A stretch of 64,000 nucleotides of DNA, taken from NCBI GenBank assembly GCA_963739235.1, contig CAVTZY010000027.1, positions 62,001 to 126,000 of the forward strand, read 5' to 3'. Made by a program: the position numbers and the translations under genes. The stretch is from JAFNAG01 sp963739235 (GTDB lineage: Bacteria; Acidobacteriota; UBA6911). Below are positions 27,526-37,223 of this stretch, piece after piece. The stretch's first letter is position 1; each line of letters begins with the position of its first letter. The notes below the pieces were generated by a model. It was given only the letters and a program-made list of their open reading frames with translations, was not told the origin of the DNA and did not search any database.

Positions 27526-28575
27526 ATGACAGAAACCAGCGATACAATTGGCAATATGGTACAGAACAGCACGCTGACCGGGATGGCGATGGGCTATTTC
27601 CGCAGCCGAGTTTTGTGCGCGGCCGCGCGTCTGGGCGTGGCAGACGCTTTTGGCGGTCAGGAGCGAACTGTCGATCAACTCGCGAGTCTCTGCAAGGCCG
27701 AACCCGCCTCGCTGCACCGCCTGTTGCGGGCTCTCGCCAGCTTCAATGTTGTCGCTGAAACCGCGCCAGCACGCTTCGTTCTGACGCCGTTTGGCGAGCC
27801 TCTGCGCAAAGATGCTCCTGGTTCAGAGTGGGCCGGGATTGTCTTCTGGGCGGACCTGCTCGCCGACAGTTGGTCGTACCTGACGGAGTGCGTCCGCACC
27901 GGAGACAACGCGTTTCGTATTATGGAGCGCGAGGGTGTGACGTCGCGCTGGTCCAAGGACCCGAAGGCCGGGGCAATCTTCCGCGCCGTCATGGGTACGG
28001 CACCTGCGGAAGACGATATGCCCATAGCACGTGCCTGGGACTTCTCCAATTACCACATGGTCGCCGACCTCGGCGGGGGCGGCGGTGCGCTGATCTCCGC
28101 GGTTCTCATGGCCTTTCCGAACCTGCGCGGTATGCTGGTCGATCGACCGGAATCCATAGATCAGGCAACGTTGCGTTTCGAATCGGACAGACTTGCCGTT
28201 CGATGCGAGCTTCTGGCTGCCGATTTGTGCAACTCTGTCCCTGCCGGAGCTGATGTCTACATGATGAAACACGTGCTTCACGGCTATGAGGATGTGGCAG
28301 CAATCGGAATCCTCCGCAACTGCCGGTCCGTTCTGCCCGAAGAGGGTCGTCTCCTGGTGATCGAATTCGTTCTGCCAGATGTCGTCGATTATGCCGGCTC
28401 GGAACTGGAGCTTCGTTTGATGAGCGACCTGAACATGCTGGCCGTCACTGGAGGCAAAGAGCGCACCGCAATGGAATGGAAAGCCTTGCTGAGAAGTTCA
28501 AGGTTCGAATGTCGAGGCATAATCCCGGTTTCTGGAGAGTCGGTTTCGATCATCGAGGCAGTCCCGGGAAGCTGA
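27526..28575 (+). CDS. SAM-dependent O-methyltransferase, family 2 (hydroxyneurosporene/ASMT-like)
   Basis: A 349-residue enzyme that methylates a hydroxyl group of a small molecule. An N-terminal winged-helix dimerisation domain (MGYFRSRVLCAAARLGVADA, then EPASLHRLLRALASFNVV) precedes the Rossmann domain. SAM-binding DLGGGGG is at 181-187, and MLVDRPESID holds the ribose-binding acid. Lys248-His249 in MMKHVLHGYED mark the active-site block; the usual catalytic His-Asp/Glu pair is probably His252-Gly-Tyr-Glu255, and GGKERTAMEW ends the site. Start is supported by AGGAG nine bases upstream. It stands alone, so the substrate cannot be guessed. Confidence 0.87.
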   Translation: MTETSDTIGNMVQNSTLTGMAMGYFRSRVLCAAARLGVADAFGGQERTVDQLASLCKAEPASLHRLLRALASFNVVAETAPARFVLTPFGEPLRKDAPGSEWAGIVFWADLLADSWSYLTECVRTGDNAFRIMEREGVTSRWSKDPKAGAIFRAVMGTAPAEDDMPIARAWDFSNYHMVADLGGGGGALISAVLMAFPNLRGMLVDRPESIDQATLRFESDRLAVRCELLAADLCNSVPAGADVYMMKHVLHGYEDVAAIGILRNCRSVLPEEGRLLVIEFVLPDVVDYAGSELELRLMSDLNMLAVTGGKERTAMEWKALLRSSRFECRGIIPVSGESVSIIEAVPGS

Positions 28576-28927
28576 TCTCTCGCAAATATGGGCGAGGGAG
28601 TCAGGAGTTCAGCAGAATCCTTCTGGTTTCTTTCACAGCATATCACTCCGCCGCAAGACAGCCATATGAGCCGCCCGGCATGCATTTCCCGCTGATCCAA
28701 AAACCGCCGCAAGTCGCGACAACAAAGTCGGTTGTAATCTGTTCCAATCGTACCGATAATAGCCGTAAGGCTGACTCTCACGATGATGTTTGCACGCCAG
28801 TCGCAGGGTGGATACGCTGGTCAGCCTGCTTACAGGTTAGGCAACTGAACGAGCAGACGAATCACACGCTGGTTCTGGTTTGCGAAGTTGTCGACGAGCG
28901 TGCGAATCCGGTGACTGAGGGCAAGAC
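28576..28927. other. Intergenic, no gene seen
   Basis: About 350 bases with no supported gene. A frame running into 28934 lacks any family resemblance. Confidence 0.45.
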
Positions 28928-29305
28928 ATGCTGAACGCCAAGGACTTCCGCCGTATCGCGCTGGGGATGGACGACACGATCGAGAGCGCGCACATGGGAC
29001 ACCCTGACTTCCGGGTCAAAGGCAGGATCTTCGCGACCCTGCATCCCGATCACCAGTCGGGAATGGTTAAACTCACACCAGACCAGCAGCAGGACTTCGT
29101 GCGGGCGAATCCCGCAGCATTTATGCCCGAGAACGGCGCCTGGGGGCGGCAGGGATGCACGAGCGTGCGGTTGGATTCGGTCGATGAGGACACACTCGGC
29201 GAGGCGATCACACTCGCATGGCAAAACACCGCCAAGAAGCGTGTTACTGGACGGTCGAAATCCAAGCGAACAACGGGACCATTTCGGCCATCGCGCAAGC
29301 GCTGA
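28928..29305 (+). CDS. MmcQ/YjbR family protein
   Basis: A 125-residue single-domain protein. MLNAKDFRRIALGMDDTIES, then HPDFRVKGRIFATLHPD and a PENGAWGRQGCTSVRLDSVD block, match the MmcQ/YjbR fold (double-wing DNA-binding-like). Family members are often annotated as DNA-binding, but direct evidence is thin. The C-terminal 20 residues are very basic (KKRVTGRSKSKRTTGPFRPS), compatible with nucleic-acid contact. It is isolated between an O-methyltransferase and a convergent kinase gene. Confidence 0.85.
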   Translation: MLNAKDFRRIALGMDDTIESAHMGHPDFRVKGRIFATLHPDHQSGMVKLTPDQQQDFVRANPAAFMPENGAWGRQGCTSVRLDSVDEDTLGEAITLAWQNTAKKRVTGRSKSKRTTGPFRPSRKR

Positions 29306-29476
29306 TTTTAGCGACCATGAGCCACGAGGCCTAACCCGCGCGTGCACCCGACGGGCGCGCAAAGCAAGAGCGCACCGGGCGGGTGACGCGCTGGTCGTTA
29401 TTCATCGTTTCTTCCCACCCGAAACTATTATCGTGGTTTACCCGACAGTCCTAGCCCTGCGCAGCGCATCAGAGAG

Positions 29477-32326
29477 CTATTTCAGCTTTGCGTACTCAGA
29501 CTTTGCAGCGATCAGGACAGGTATGTCAGGGTCGGCGTTTTTCCAGAGCGTGAGAAAATCTTGATACGCGGCACTGGCCTTCGCGGTGTCTCCTTGCAAC
29601 ACATAGGCGCGGGCGAGGCCGAGATGCGCCAGCGCGCCGATGGGTTCGTTGAACACGATACCCCGATGGTCGAGTATCTTCAGAAATTCGGCGGCGGCTT
29701 CGCTTCCCCGACGCGCGGCCAGATACGCTTCGCCGCGCACAAAAACCGGGTACGAGGCGGTCCAAACGTAAGTACCGGAGTCCGTCACTCCCAGCTCATA
29801 CGGTGCAGCGGCTTTGAGACTCTCAATGGCCTCAGGAGCATTTCCCTTGCTGACCGCAATCTTTGCGCGCAGGGTTGGCAGGTAATTGAACTGCACGATT
29901 GTGTCTTCCGGGAACCGCTTGCCCAAGTCGTCGGCCAGCACCTGCGCTCTCGCGGCGTCCCCCGCATACGCCAAGGCCAGCCCAGCGCCGTACCGCACAT
30001 CGTGGCCTGCCGAGCGCTCCATTGCCAAAGTGGCACGCCGTCGGGCTTCGTCTGCGTTGCCGAACAAGGCTTCCCTCAGACCAGACTGGGCAGAGTACGC
30101 TGCGGCAGTTTCTTTTTCTTCGGCCTGTTCGGAGGAATTCACCGCCCGGCGGGAAAACTCCCGGGCGTCCCTGAGCCGCCCGGAATAGGCGGCAGAATCA
30201 GCTTCGTACCCGAGTAGCATGTCTTCCACTCCCGGCTTGCCCGCTGACCCTGCAACCTGCTGCGCCATCCCCGCCGCATCGTTCTGCAAAAAAGCAATCT
30301 GATACAGGGCAAGATGGAAGAAAGGATTTTTCAGCTTTCGTCCGAGAGCTTGCCCATAGGTGGCCTTCGCCTCTTCGAGGCGATCAAGAGCGGTGTAGCT
30401 GAACATGAGGATCACGTAAGAGATGGGATTGTCCGGATTCAAACGGATAGCCTCGGTGGCTTCTTCAACTGCTTTCTCATATCGTCCGAAGACCGCGTAA
30501 ATTATCCCCGACAGGAAATCGTGCGGTATCTCAGAGCGGGGATAAGCCTGTGCGCAAAGCTCGCAGGTTTGTTCGGCCTTTTCCATGTTCCCTGTGACCA
30601 TCATGTAGAAGGAAGCCGTGATGAAATACTTCTCCAGCTCACTCGTTCGGTCGCGGAGTTCGTAAGCCTTTCGGGTGTAGTCGGCAGCCATGCCGGATTC
30701 TCCAATATCCCCATACACGCGGCCAACCCATGCGTAGGCGAGGGCAAAATTGGAGTCGAGTTCGATGGCATGCTTAAAAAACGGAATCGCTGCGGCCGAC
30801 CCGGTTGTGCTCGCGACTTTACGGCCCGAGCTGAAGGCCTTAAGGGCTTCAAGCGACGGCGTACTGGCCTGTTCCAGAGGGGTATCAAACTTCTGCACCG
30901 TGCTCAGCGACTCACCCAGTTTGTTCCGAATTTCCGATGCTGTCTTTCCCAGAGCATCGAGCACATGGTTCTTGTCGCTCGCCTGCGCTTCCGTGCTCGC
31001 CAGTGATTCCCCGCTTATGCAGTTGACCGCCTTGAGGGTCAGAAGGTACTGCGTGCCAATCTGCGCTATCGAGCCTTCGAGAACTGCCGCGCTTGCCGTT
31101 CGCTGACAAATCTGCCGTGTAATCTGAGGGGTGAGTTTCACATCCAGGTTTTGGCCCATCATCTGCAGGGTCTGCTGGATTTGCTGATCAGAGACAATGC
31201 TCAGGTAGGGTGATTGTTCCAGTTGCACGGAAAGCCCCTGCCGCAGCGTGCCGTCGAAGACCGTGTCGCCGGTCGTGTTCGTGAAGTCAGCAAGGACGAT
31301 GGTGTCCTTCTCAGTCAGTGCGTGGGCCTTCCGGGAGAAAACCCACCAACCGCCCACCGCCAGTCCCATGACCAGCATGGTTGCCCCAATGGCAGCCCCC
31401 CATCGAATGGATTTCCGGGTGGGCTTCAACCCGGTTCCGGCTGCTGCGACGGCTGCCCGACCCGAATCTGAATCACGCTTCAGCCGCTGCAGATCCGTGC
31501 GAATTTCCGCAGCGCTCTGGTAGCGCAGTTTACGGTCTTTCTCCATTGCTTTCGTGATGATGCGTTCCAGTTCTGGAGATATATCGGGATTTGCTCGCGC
31601 TGGCGGGGCTGGCGCTCGGTTCAGAATCGCGTCGTGAATGACTGCGGTGGTTTTGCCGGGAAACGGCATCCGACCCGTTGCCATCTCATACAGCACGGCC
31701 CCGAACGAGAACAAGTCTGTCCGCGCATCCAGTTCTTCGCCGCGCGCCTGCTCCGGCGACATATATGCCAGAGTGCCCACGGCTGTCCCGGGCCTGGTGA
31801 GCAACTCCTCCGTCGCAGCTGTCATCATGGACGCAACACTCGCACCCCCGCCGCCGGGAGTTAACTTTGCCAGACCAAAATCAAGAATCTTGGCGTGCTC
31901 CCGCCTGGTAATGAAAACGTTGGCGGGTTTGATGTCCCGGTGAACGATGCCTTCGGCGTGGGCTGCCTCGAGCGCCTCCGCAATTTCGATTCCCCAGTCC
32001 AGCACCTGCTCCAGCGCGAGCGGCCTGCCTTCGACGCGGTGCTGCAGTGTCGCACCGTCCAAATACTCCATGACAATGAAGGCCTGCCCGTTGACCTCGT
32101 CAATCTCGTGGATGGTGCAGATGTTCGCGTGGTTCAGCGCCGAGGCGGCTTTGGCTTCGCGTTGAAAGCGGGCGAGCGCCTGAGGGTCTCTGGCTACATC
32201 ATCCGGAAGAAACTTCAGGGCGACAAAGCGATTGAGTTTGTTGTCCTCGGCCTTGTAGACAACACCCATACCCCCGCGACCGAGCTTTTCAAGGATTCGA
32301 TAGTGCGAGATGGTCTGGCCGATCAT
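29477..32326 (-). CDS. Ser/Thr protein kinase with C-terminal TPR region
   Basis: A 949-residue membrane-anchored Hanks-type kinase. The N-terminal domain is complete: GRGGMG loop at 16-21, Lys38, HRDIKPAN with HRD at 129-131, DFG at 149-151 and the APE-like YMSPEQA. A transmembrane helix lies at about 309-330. A domain of about 150 residues follows (LADFTNTTGDTVFDGTLRQG, LSVQLEQSPYLSIVSDQQIQ), similar to regions seen in adenylate cyclase/TPR proteins. About eight TPR-like repeats run to the end. It probably links an extracytoplasmic protein-binding TPR array to cytosolic phosphorylation. It is transcribed divergently from the PadR-ADOP pair. No damage is seen. Confidence 0.92.
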   Translation of the reverse strand: MIGQTISHYRILEKLGRGGMGVVYKAEDNKLNRFVALKFLPDDVARDPQALARFQREAKAASALNHANICTIHEIDEVNGQAFIVMEYLDGATLQHRVEGRPLALEQVLDWGIEIAEALEAAHAEGIVHRDIKPANVFITRREHAKILDFGLAKLTPGGGGASVASMMTAATEELLTRPGTAVGTLAYMSPEQARGEELDARTDLFSFGAVLYEMATGRMPFPGKTTAVIHDAILNRAPAPPARANPDISPELERIITKAMEKDRKLRYQSAAEIRTDLQRLKRDSDSGRAAVAAAGTGLKPTRKSIRWGAAIGATMLVMGLAVGGWWVFSRKAHALTEKDTIVLADFTNTTGDTVFDGTLRQGLSVQLEQSPYLSIVSDQQIQQTLQMMGQNLDVKLTPQITRQICQRTASAAVLEGSIAQIGTQYLLTLKAVNCISGESLASTEAQASDKNHVLDALGKTASEIRNKLGESLSTVQKFDTPLEQASTPSLEALKAFSSGRKVASTTGSAAAIPFFKHAIELDSNFALAYAWVGRVYGDIGESGMAADYTRKAYELRDRTSELEKYFITASFYMMVTGNMEKAEQTCELCAQAYPRSEIPHDFLSGIIYAVFGRYEKAVEEATEAIRLNPDNPISYVILMFSYTALDRLEEAKATYGQALGRKLKNPFFHLALYQIAFLQNDAAGMAQQVAGSAGKPGVEDMLLGYEADSAAYSGRLRDAREFSRRAVNSSEQAEEKETAAAYSAQSGLREALFGNADEARRRATLAMERSAGHDVRYGAGLALAYAGDAARAQVLADDLGKRFPEDTIVQFNYLPTLRAKIAVSKGNAPEAIESLKAAAPYELGVTDSGTYVWTASYPVFVRGEAYLAARRGSEAAAEFLKILDHRGIVFNEPIGALAHLGLARAYVLQGDTAKASAAYQDFLTLWKNADPDIPVLIAAKSEYAKLK

Positions 32327-32560
32327 GGATTAAGAATACCGTATTCTACGGTTTTAAGCACAAGCTAGTCAACGTCAAGAGAATGCTTGGAAAAGCCCTG
32401 TCGCATTGTATCCCCCCTGGCAAGGTTGAAGTGTCTGAGCGAGAGGATGCGGTTGGAGTTAGCCGCCCGGTTGGTGCAGAAGCGTTTGTTAGATGGGCAG
32501 TGGGGCAATGTCGTCTGCGCTCCAAAATTTGACAATGAGATGCCTTTGTCGACTTTCCTC

Positions 32561-32600
32561 TTGACAGGCCAAATGAAGCGGCGTAGCTTTCATTTGGCCT
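32561..32600 (+). promoter_or_regulatory. PadR operon promoter with palindromic operator
   Basis: TTGACA at 32561-32566 and TAGCTT at 32584-32589 are 17 bases apart. A perfect inverted repeat, AGGCCAAATGAA (32566-32577) and TTCATTTGGCCT (32589-32600), starts at the last base of the -35 box and ends past the -10. AAAGGAG (32605-32611) then precedes the ATG. The arms resemble known PadR sites (ATGT-8/10-ACAT type) only loosely, but position and symmetry point to autorepression. Confidence 0.7.
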
Positions 32601-32617
32601 AACCAAAGGAGCTAAAC

Positions 32618-32956
32618 ATGCCCGAAACGAAGTCTGAGGTTATGTACGGCACTCTGGATCTGATCGTGCTCAAAGCCCTGGACACGCTCGGGCCGCTGCA
32701 CGGCTTTGGAATTGCCGAGCGCATTCACCATGTATCAAGGGAACTGCTGACGCTGAACCAGGGGACGCTCTATGCGTCATTGGCGCGGCTCGAACAGAGC
32801 GGCTGCATCAGCTCGAAGTGGGGAACCAGCGAGAACAACCGGAGGGCACGCTACTACTCGATCACCAAAACCGGCCGCCAGCGGCTTGCGAAAGAAGCCG
32901 AAAACTGGGAGCGGATGGCGGAATTCATCAGCCGCGTGCTCCAGGGCGCGTTTTAG
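32618..32956 (+). CDS. PadR family transcriptional regulator
   Basis: A 112-residue PadR protein of the short type: a winged helix (MYGTLDLIVLKALDTLGPLH to LNQGTLYASLARLEQSG) and a single C-terminal dimerisation helix (RLAKEAENWERMAEFISRVL). PadR repressors release DNA on binding small molecules. Directly downstream and in frame order lies the ADOP permease, whose GTG start follows the stop by ten bases, so regulator and permease are co-transcribed. A palindrome over the promoter is the obvious target. Confidence 0.92.
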   Translation: MPETKSEVMYGTLDLIVLKALDTLGPLHGFGIAERIHHVSRELLTLNQGTLYASLARLEQSGCISSKWGTSENNRRARYYSITKTGRQRLAKEAENWERMAEFISRVLQGAF

Positions 32957-32966
32957 GAGGCTTACC

Positions 32967-35630
32967 GTGCTTACTCGATTCAGATCCGTGATCGGTATGC
33001 TGGGCGCCTTCTTCCGTAGGAGCAAGCTTGAAGATCGTCTGCGAGACGAGTTGCAGTTGCACATTGACCTCCTCACCGAAAAGAACATACGCCTCGGCAT
33101 GGCACCTGACGAGGCACGGCGCCAGGCGCGCATTGCTGTAGGCGGCTTCGAGCAGGCCAGGGAGACTGTCCGAGACGCGCGGGGCTTCGGTTTTCTCGAA
33201 GACAGCGGACGCGATTTTCGCTACGGCCTGCGACAGGTGTGCCGCTCGCCAGGCTTCACCGCCGTCGCCGTCCTCACGCTTGCCCTGGGCATCGGCGTCA
33301 ATGCCGCGATTTTCAACGTGGTACAGGCAACCCTTCTTCAGCCATTGCCGATTAGACAGGCCAGCCGCCTGGTGGTGATCTGGGTGAACAACCTCGAACA
33401 CGGCTGGAGTCGGATCGGGCCGACGGGACAGGACTACCTGGATTGGAAGGAGCAGAGCGAGTCTTTTGACGACCTGTTCTTGTTCGAACACGGCAGCGGA
33501 ACCGTGACCGGACTAGGCGAGCCCGAGCAAGTGGCAGGCCTGCGAGTAACAACGAATTTCGGCGACTTTTTTGGAATCAAGCCCGTCTTGGGTCGGACGT
33601 TTCGTCTAGATGAGGCCGGAGGCCGCCACAACTTCGTAATCCTGGGCTACGGCTATTGGCGGCGGCACTTCGGTTCCGCCCCGTCTGTGATCGGGCGCGG
33701 CATGACGTTGAACGGCGAGCCGTACACGATTATCGGAGTCTTACCCGCAGATTGCGCCGCTCTATTTCCGGCGGATGTGGTCGTGCCCTTCGACACCGAC
33801 TGGGTAAAGCGTGTTGATACCAATCTTGGCGTTTTCGGCAGGCTGAAGCCCGGAGCCAACTTAAGGCAGGCTACTGGGGAGATGAGCGTGATCGCGGAAC
33901 GGATCGCAATCGCGCGTCCGTCACGGAAAGGCTTTGGCGTAGTTTTGGTGCCGCTCGAAGACGTGCGCGTGGAGTACCTCCGGCCTGCGCTGCTGGTCTT
34001 GCTTGGTGCCGTGGGTTTTGTACTGCTCATTTCTTGTGCCAATGTCGCCAACCTCATGCTGGCGCGCTCCGTTGTGCGCCAGCGTGAAATGGCGATTCGG
34101 ATGGCGTTGGGAGCCGGACGCCTGAGGCTGATCCGTCAGTTCCTCGTTGAGAGCACGTTGCTCTCACTCTGCGGCGGCGCCGCAGGTTCGCTTCTGGCGC
34201 TGTGGTCCATTGACCTGCTGAAAATCTTTGTGCCCGCACGTATTCCTGTTCCGAATGCAGCCGACACAGTCATGTTGCCGACAATTCACATGAATAGTTC
34301 CGCGTTTGCTTTCACGGTGATCATCTCGCTGTTAACAGGAATTATCCTCGGCCTCATTCCTGCGTTTCAAAGCCTGCGGTGCAACGTCGACGCATCGCTG
34401 AAAGAGGGTGGGAGAGGCTTGCTCGCTGGCCCGCGCGGACATCGTACCCGCTCGACGCTTGTTATTGTCGAATCTGCCCTGGCGTTTGTGCTGGTGATTG
34501 GCGCCGGCCTCATGATCAAGAGCTTTTGGCGCCTATTGGAGGCGAACCCGGGCTTTCATCCTGATCATCTGCTGACGTTGCGGATAAAATTGCCCGCGGA
34601 TGCGAAGGACTCCAAATATCGGGAACCTCGCCAGCAGGCCGCCACCTTCCAGCGCTTCCTCGCCGGCGTCGAGGCAGTGCCGGGAATTCAGTCGGCCGCA
34701 TTCGTGGAAATTGTTCCACTCAGCCAGGACGACATGGACATGGGACACTTCGTTGTCAAGGAAGATCCGCCTCTGCCCTCGGGGGAGCATCTCGCAGCGG
34801 ATTTCAGGGACATTACTCCCAATTACTTTGCCACGATGGGCATTCCGCTGCTTGAGGGCCGAACCTTCAGGGAGCAGGACAACTTAGACCGCCCGCGCGT
34901 GGTAGTGATTGACGAGACCCTAGCCCGCTGGTTTTTCCCCAACCAGGATCCGATAGGCAAGCATTTGCAAATCACGGATGCCACGCGGCCCGCGCGCGAA
35001 ATCGTCGGCGTCGTCGGCGGGGTTCGTGACACTGGCTTCGATCAGCAGCCGCGCCCCACGATTTACTTTCCCTCTCTGCAGAGCCCCGACCAGACAATGA
35101 GCCTGGTGGTGCGCACAACCTTGCCGCCCAGTAGCATTTTGCCCGCGATCAAGAAGGCAATTTGGTCGGTCGACAAGAACCAGCCTGTTTTCGAAGTCAG
35201 GTCGATGGACGAGATCATCTCGGGAATCGTCTCGGCGCAACGCACCGCTTTTCTCCTGCTGGGAGCCTTTGCCTTATTGGCGCTCGCGTTGGGGGCGATT
35301 GGGATTTATGGTGTGACTTCCTATCTGGTCAGTAAACGAACGCATGAAATCGGTGTCCGCATTGCGCTGGGCGCCCAACCGAGCGATGTTCTGCGCCTTG
35401 TGCTCGGCCACGGAGCTAGGCTGGCTGGTATCGGGGTCATCGGCGGTGTGGTGGCAGGCCTCGCACTCACGCGCTTGCTCTCAAGTTTGCTCTTCGGCGT
35501 CAGCGCGACCGATCCGTTGACGTTTGTCGGCGTTGCGATTCTGCTCTCCCTCGTCGCGCTCGCCGCCTGCTACATCCCGGCGCGGCGGGCGATGCGCGTT
35601 GATCCTTTGGTTGCGTTGAGATACGAATAG
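32967..35630 (+). CDS. ADOP-type FtsX/MacB-like permease
   Basis: An 887-residue permease of the acidobacterial 'duplicated orphaned permease' group. A cytoplasmic N-terminal helical domain (KLEDRLRDELQLHIDLLTEK, DEARRQARIAVGGFEQ) precedes two MacB_PCD-FtsX units. Markers are SPGFTAVAVLTLALGIGVNA, REMAIRMALGAGRLRLIRQF, RTRSTLVIVESALAFVLVIG, RTHEIGVRIALGAQPSDVLR and the end VDPLVALRYE. There is no ATPase gene next to it, as is usual for the group. The role is inferred as efflux or mechanotransmission of an unknown compound sensed by the PadR protein. GTG 32967 is chosen because AGGAGG lies six bases upstream. Intact. Confidence 0.93.
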   Translation: MLTRFRSVIGMLGAFFRRSKLEDRLRDELQLHIDLLTEKNIRLGMAPDEARRQARIAVGGFEQARETVRDARGFGFLEDSGRDFRYGLRQVCRSPGFTAVAVLTLALGIGVNAAIFNVVQATLLQPLPIRQASRLVVIWVNNLEHGWSRIGPTGQDYLDWKEQSESFDDLFLFEHGSGTVTGLGEPEQVAGLRVTTNFGDFFGIKPVLGRTFRLDEAGGRHNFVILGYGYWRRHFGSAPSVIGRGMTLNGEPYTIIGVLPADCAALFPADVVVPFDTDWVKRVDTNLGVFGRLKPGANLRQATGEMSVIAERIAIARPSRKGFGVVLVPLEDVRVEYLRPALLVLLGAVGFVLLISCANVANLMLARSVVRQREMAIRMALGAGRLRLIRQFLVESTLLSLCGGAAGSLLALWSIDLLKIFVPARIPVPNAADTVMLPTIHMNSSAFAFTVIISLLTGIILGLIPAFQSLRCNVDASLKEGGRGLLAGPRGHRTRSTLVIVESALAFVLVIGAGLMIKSFWRLLEANPGFHPDHLLTLRIKLPADAKDSKYREPRQQAATFQRFLAGVEAVPGIQSAAFVEIVPLSQDDMDMGHFVVKEDPPLPSGEHLAADFRDITPNYFATMGIPLLEGRTFREQDNLDRPRVVVIDETLARWFFPNQDPIGKHLQITDATRPAREIVGVVGGVRDTGFDQQPRPTIYFPSLQSPDQTMSLVVRTTLPPSSILPAIKKAIWSVDKNQPVFEVRSMDEIISGIVSAQRTAFLLLGAFALLALALGAIGIYGVTSYLVSKRTHEIGVRIALGAQPSDVLRLVLGHGARLAGIGVIGGVVAGLALTRLLSSLLFGVSATDPLTFVGVAILLSLVALAACYIPARRAMRVDPLVALRYE

Positions 35631-35952
35631 TCCTTCTTTGCACAAGTGACCGGCAACCCTTCCTTGGAACAGGCCCTCAAAAACATTTGGGGGCTTGCGA
35701 AGCTCCACCCGCACCCACGTGACGGATAGTCTGCAAGCCCGATTTGTGCCATTCCTGGTGATTGTTCCCGATTGATAAACCGGAAACTACGATTCTTACA
35801 CCCGCGAAGTCCCGATCTGGGAAACCTGCGCCGGCGCACAGTGGCCGCCGCCACATTTCCCCGATCGCCGTAACTTGGGAGCTTGCCTCAGGGCCACTTG
35901 TCCGGATAGCCGCTTACATCAACCGGGACTGCCGACATTTTGGCCCGCCTCC
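35631..35952. other. Intergenic, convergent 3' ends
   Basis: Between the permease and the convergent HEAT-repeat gene; no gene or convincing terminator seen. Confidence 0.45.
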
Positions 35953-36582
35953 CTACAGCCAATCCTTGATTGAGTTCACGCCTTCGCGTCCACGAATATT
36001 CCCTATGGCTTTCTTTGCTGCTGCTCCAATCTCCCCGCGTTCAGGAGCGACATCAGAATTCTTTAGGTACTTTTCGAGTACAGAAATCGCTTGTCTCGCC
36101 GCAGGACCGATCTTTCCTAACGTTTCAATTGAATCAAAGATCTCTTCGGAGTTCGCAGCTGATATCAGGTATTTTAGGACGGTCGCAACCGCATCTTTCG
36201 CACCTGGCCCCGAGTAACCCAGAGCAATAACTGCCCATTGGCTGAGTTTGCTCCTGTTATCCGCGACCAATTCCTCCAATGCCTCAACTGCCTTGGGAAA
36301 CGCCTTGCCTATTTCCCCCAAGGCGAGGACCGCTTCGACTCGCACATCTACACTGTTATCTTTCTTGGTGACCTGAATCAGTGCCGATATGGCAGCTCCA
36401 GCCTTGGGGCCCTTTTCTCGAAGATCCCGAGCGGCATGCCATCGAGTCTGCTGATCCCGATTTGTAAGGTTCTGAATATCTGCCTGTGTGGATTGGACAG
36501 TTCGAATCTCGTCAGCACGTAACAGAGTTTCCTGGCAAAACAGTGCTGCAAGAATTGGCAACATGAGTTTTCCAATATTCAT
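35953..36582 (-). CDS. Secreted HEAT-repeat protein
   Basis: A 209-residue protein with an N-terminal signal peptide (GKLMLPILAALFCQETLLRA) followed by four to five HEAT-like repeats. TRWHAARDLREKGPKAGAAI, VDVRVEAVLALGEIGKAFPK, SQWAVIALGYSGPGAKDAV and the later units are helical pairs with the conserved Pro/Asp-Arg pattern. Such scaffolds bind other proteins or lipids; no partner is implied by context. Start ATG 36582 has no clear Shine-Dalgarno. It is flanked upstream by a fragment of the dispersed element. Confidence 0.8.
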   Translation of the reverse strand: MNIGKLMLPILAALFCQETLLRADEIRTVQSTQADIQNLTNRDQQTRWHAARDLREKGPKAGAAISALIQVTKKDNSVDVRVEAVLALGEIGKAFPKAVEALEELVADNRSKLSQWAVIALGYSGPGAKDAVATVLKYLISAANSEEIFDSIETLGKIGPAARQAISVLEKYLKNSDVAPERGEIGAAAKKAIGNIRGREGVNSIKDWL

Positions 36583-36627
36583 ATGATCAGGATATCATTA
36601 AAGGCGGCCGCTTGAGAATCTGACTCT

Positions 36628-36700
36628 GAAGATCGTATTTGAGAGATCATATTAACTTCCCGGCCTCCAAATCATAGCTGTGACCTGCCCTGGGATCTGC
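36628..36700 (-). repeat. Dispersed recombinase-end element, fragment F
   Basis: About 70 bases match the middle of copies A and B: the minus strand reads ATGATTTGGAGGCCGGGAAG followed by TTAATATGATCTCTCAAATACGA. Neither the recombinase end nor the right end is present. Confidence 0.6.
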
Positions 36701-36823
36701 GCGCATCTCCGAACGGGAAACCTGGTCCGATGTCACAATATCATGGCAGCTTCTGCTTATTCGCAGGGATCTCTTACCAGTGCTCGATACTTCATGCGGC
36801 GGATCGGCCATCGTACTTTGCTC

Positions 36824-36851
36824 TTGACAATCTAGGGAACAGGCATATTCT
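36824..36851 (+). promoter_or_regulatory. Promoter of the second PadR-ADOP pair
   Basis: TTGACA (36824-36829) and TATTCT (36846-36851) are 16 bases apart. AGAGGAG (36866-36872) precedes the ATG at 36880. Unlike the first pair, I see no long palindrome over it. Confidence 0.65.
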
Positions 36852-36879
36852 GCCCTTGATTGGCTAGAGGAGCGCTTTT

Positions 36880-37212
36880 ATGACTGAAAAACCAAGCGAT
36901 CTTGTTCAGGGCACCTTGGACATGCTCATCTTGAAGACCTTGAATCTCGAGCCCATGCATGGGTGGGGAATCACGATCCGCATCCAGCAGATCAGCAAGG
37001 GAGTGTTTCACGTCAACCCCGGTTCTCTTTTTCCTTCGCTGCGACGGCTGGAGCGATCGGGTTGGCTGCGCACGGAGTGGAGAGCGACGGAAAACAGCCG
37101 GCGCGCGAAATACTACATACTCACGGCCTCGGGCCGGACCCGGCTCAAGGTCGAAACACGAGAATGGGGCCGGCAGACGGCCGCGATCGCGAGAATTTTG
37201 GAAGCATCCTAG
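36880..37212 (+). CDS. PadR family transcriptional regulator
   Basis: A 110-residue short PadR protein, similar in plan to the one at 32618-32956. LVQGTLDMLILKTLNLEPMH is the first helix pair. PGSLFPSLRRLERSGWL is the recognition helix and wing, and TRLKVETREWGRQTAAIARI the dimerisation helix. It has a strong ribosome site and promoter. The next gene, a permease, starts at 37224, twelve bases after its stop, so they form an operon. It probably represses the pair and responds to an unknown ligand. Confidence 0.92.
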   Translation: MTEKPSDLVQGTLDMLILKTLNLEPMHGWGITIRIQQISKGVFHVNPGSLFPSLRRLERSGWLRTEWRATENSRRAKYYILTASGRTRLKVETREWGRQTAAIARILEAS

Positions 37213-37223
37213 GGGGTGAGCCG

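Noticed and set aside
27526..29305. O-methyltransferase and MmcQ/YjbR gene as a biosynthetic cluster
   Set aside because: Over 300 bases apart with no synthase, carrier or transporter; simple adjacency.
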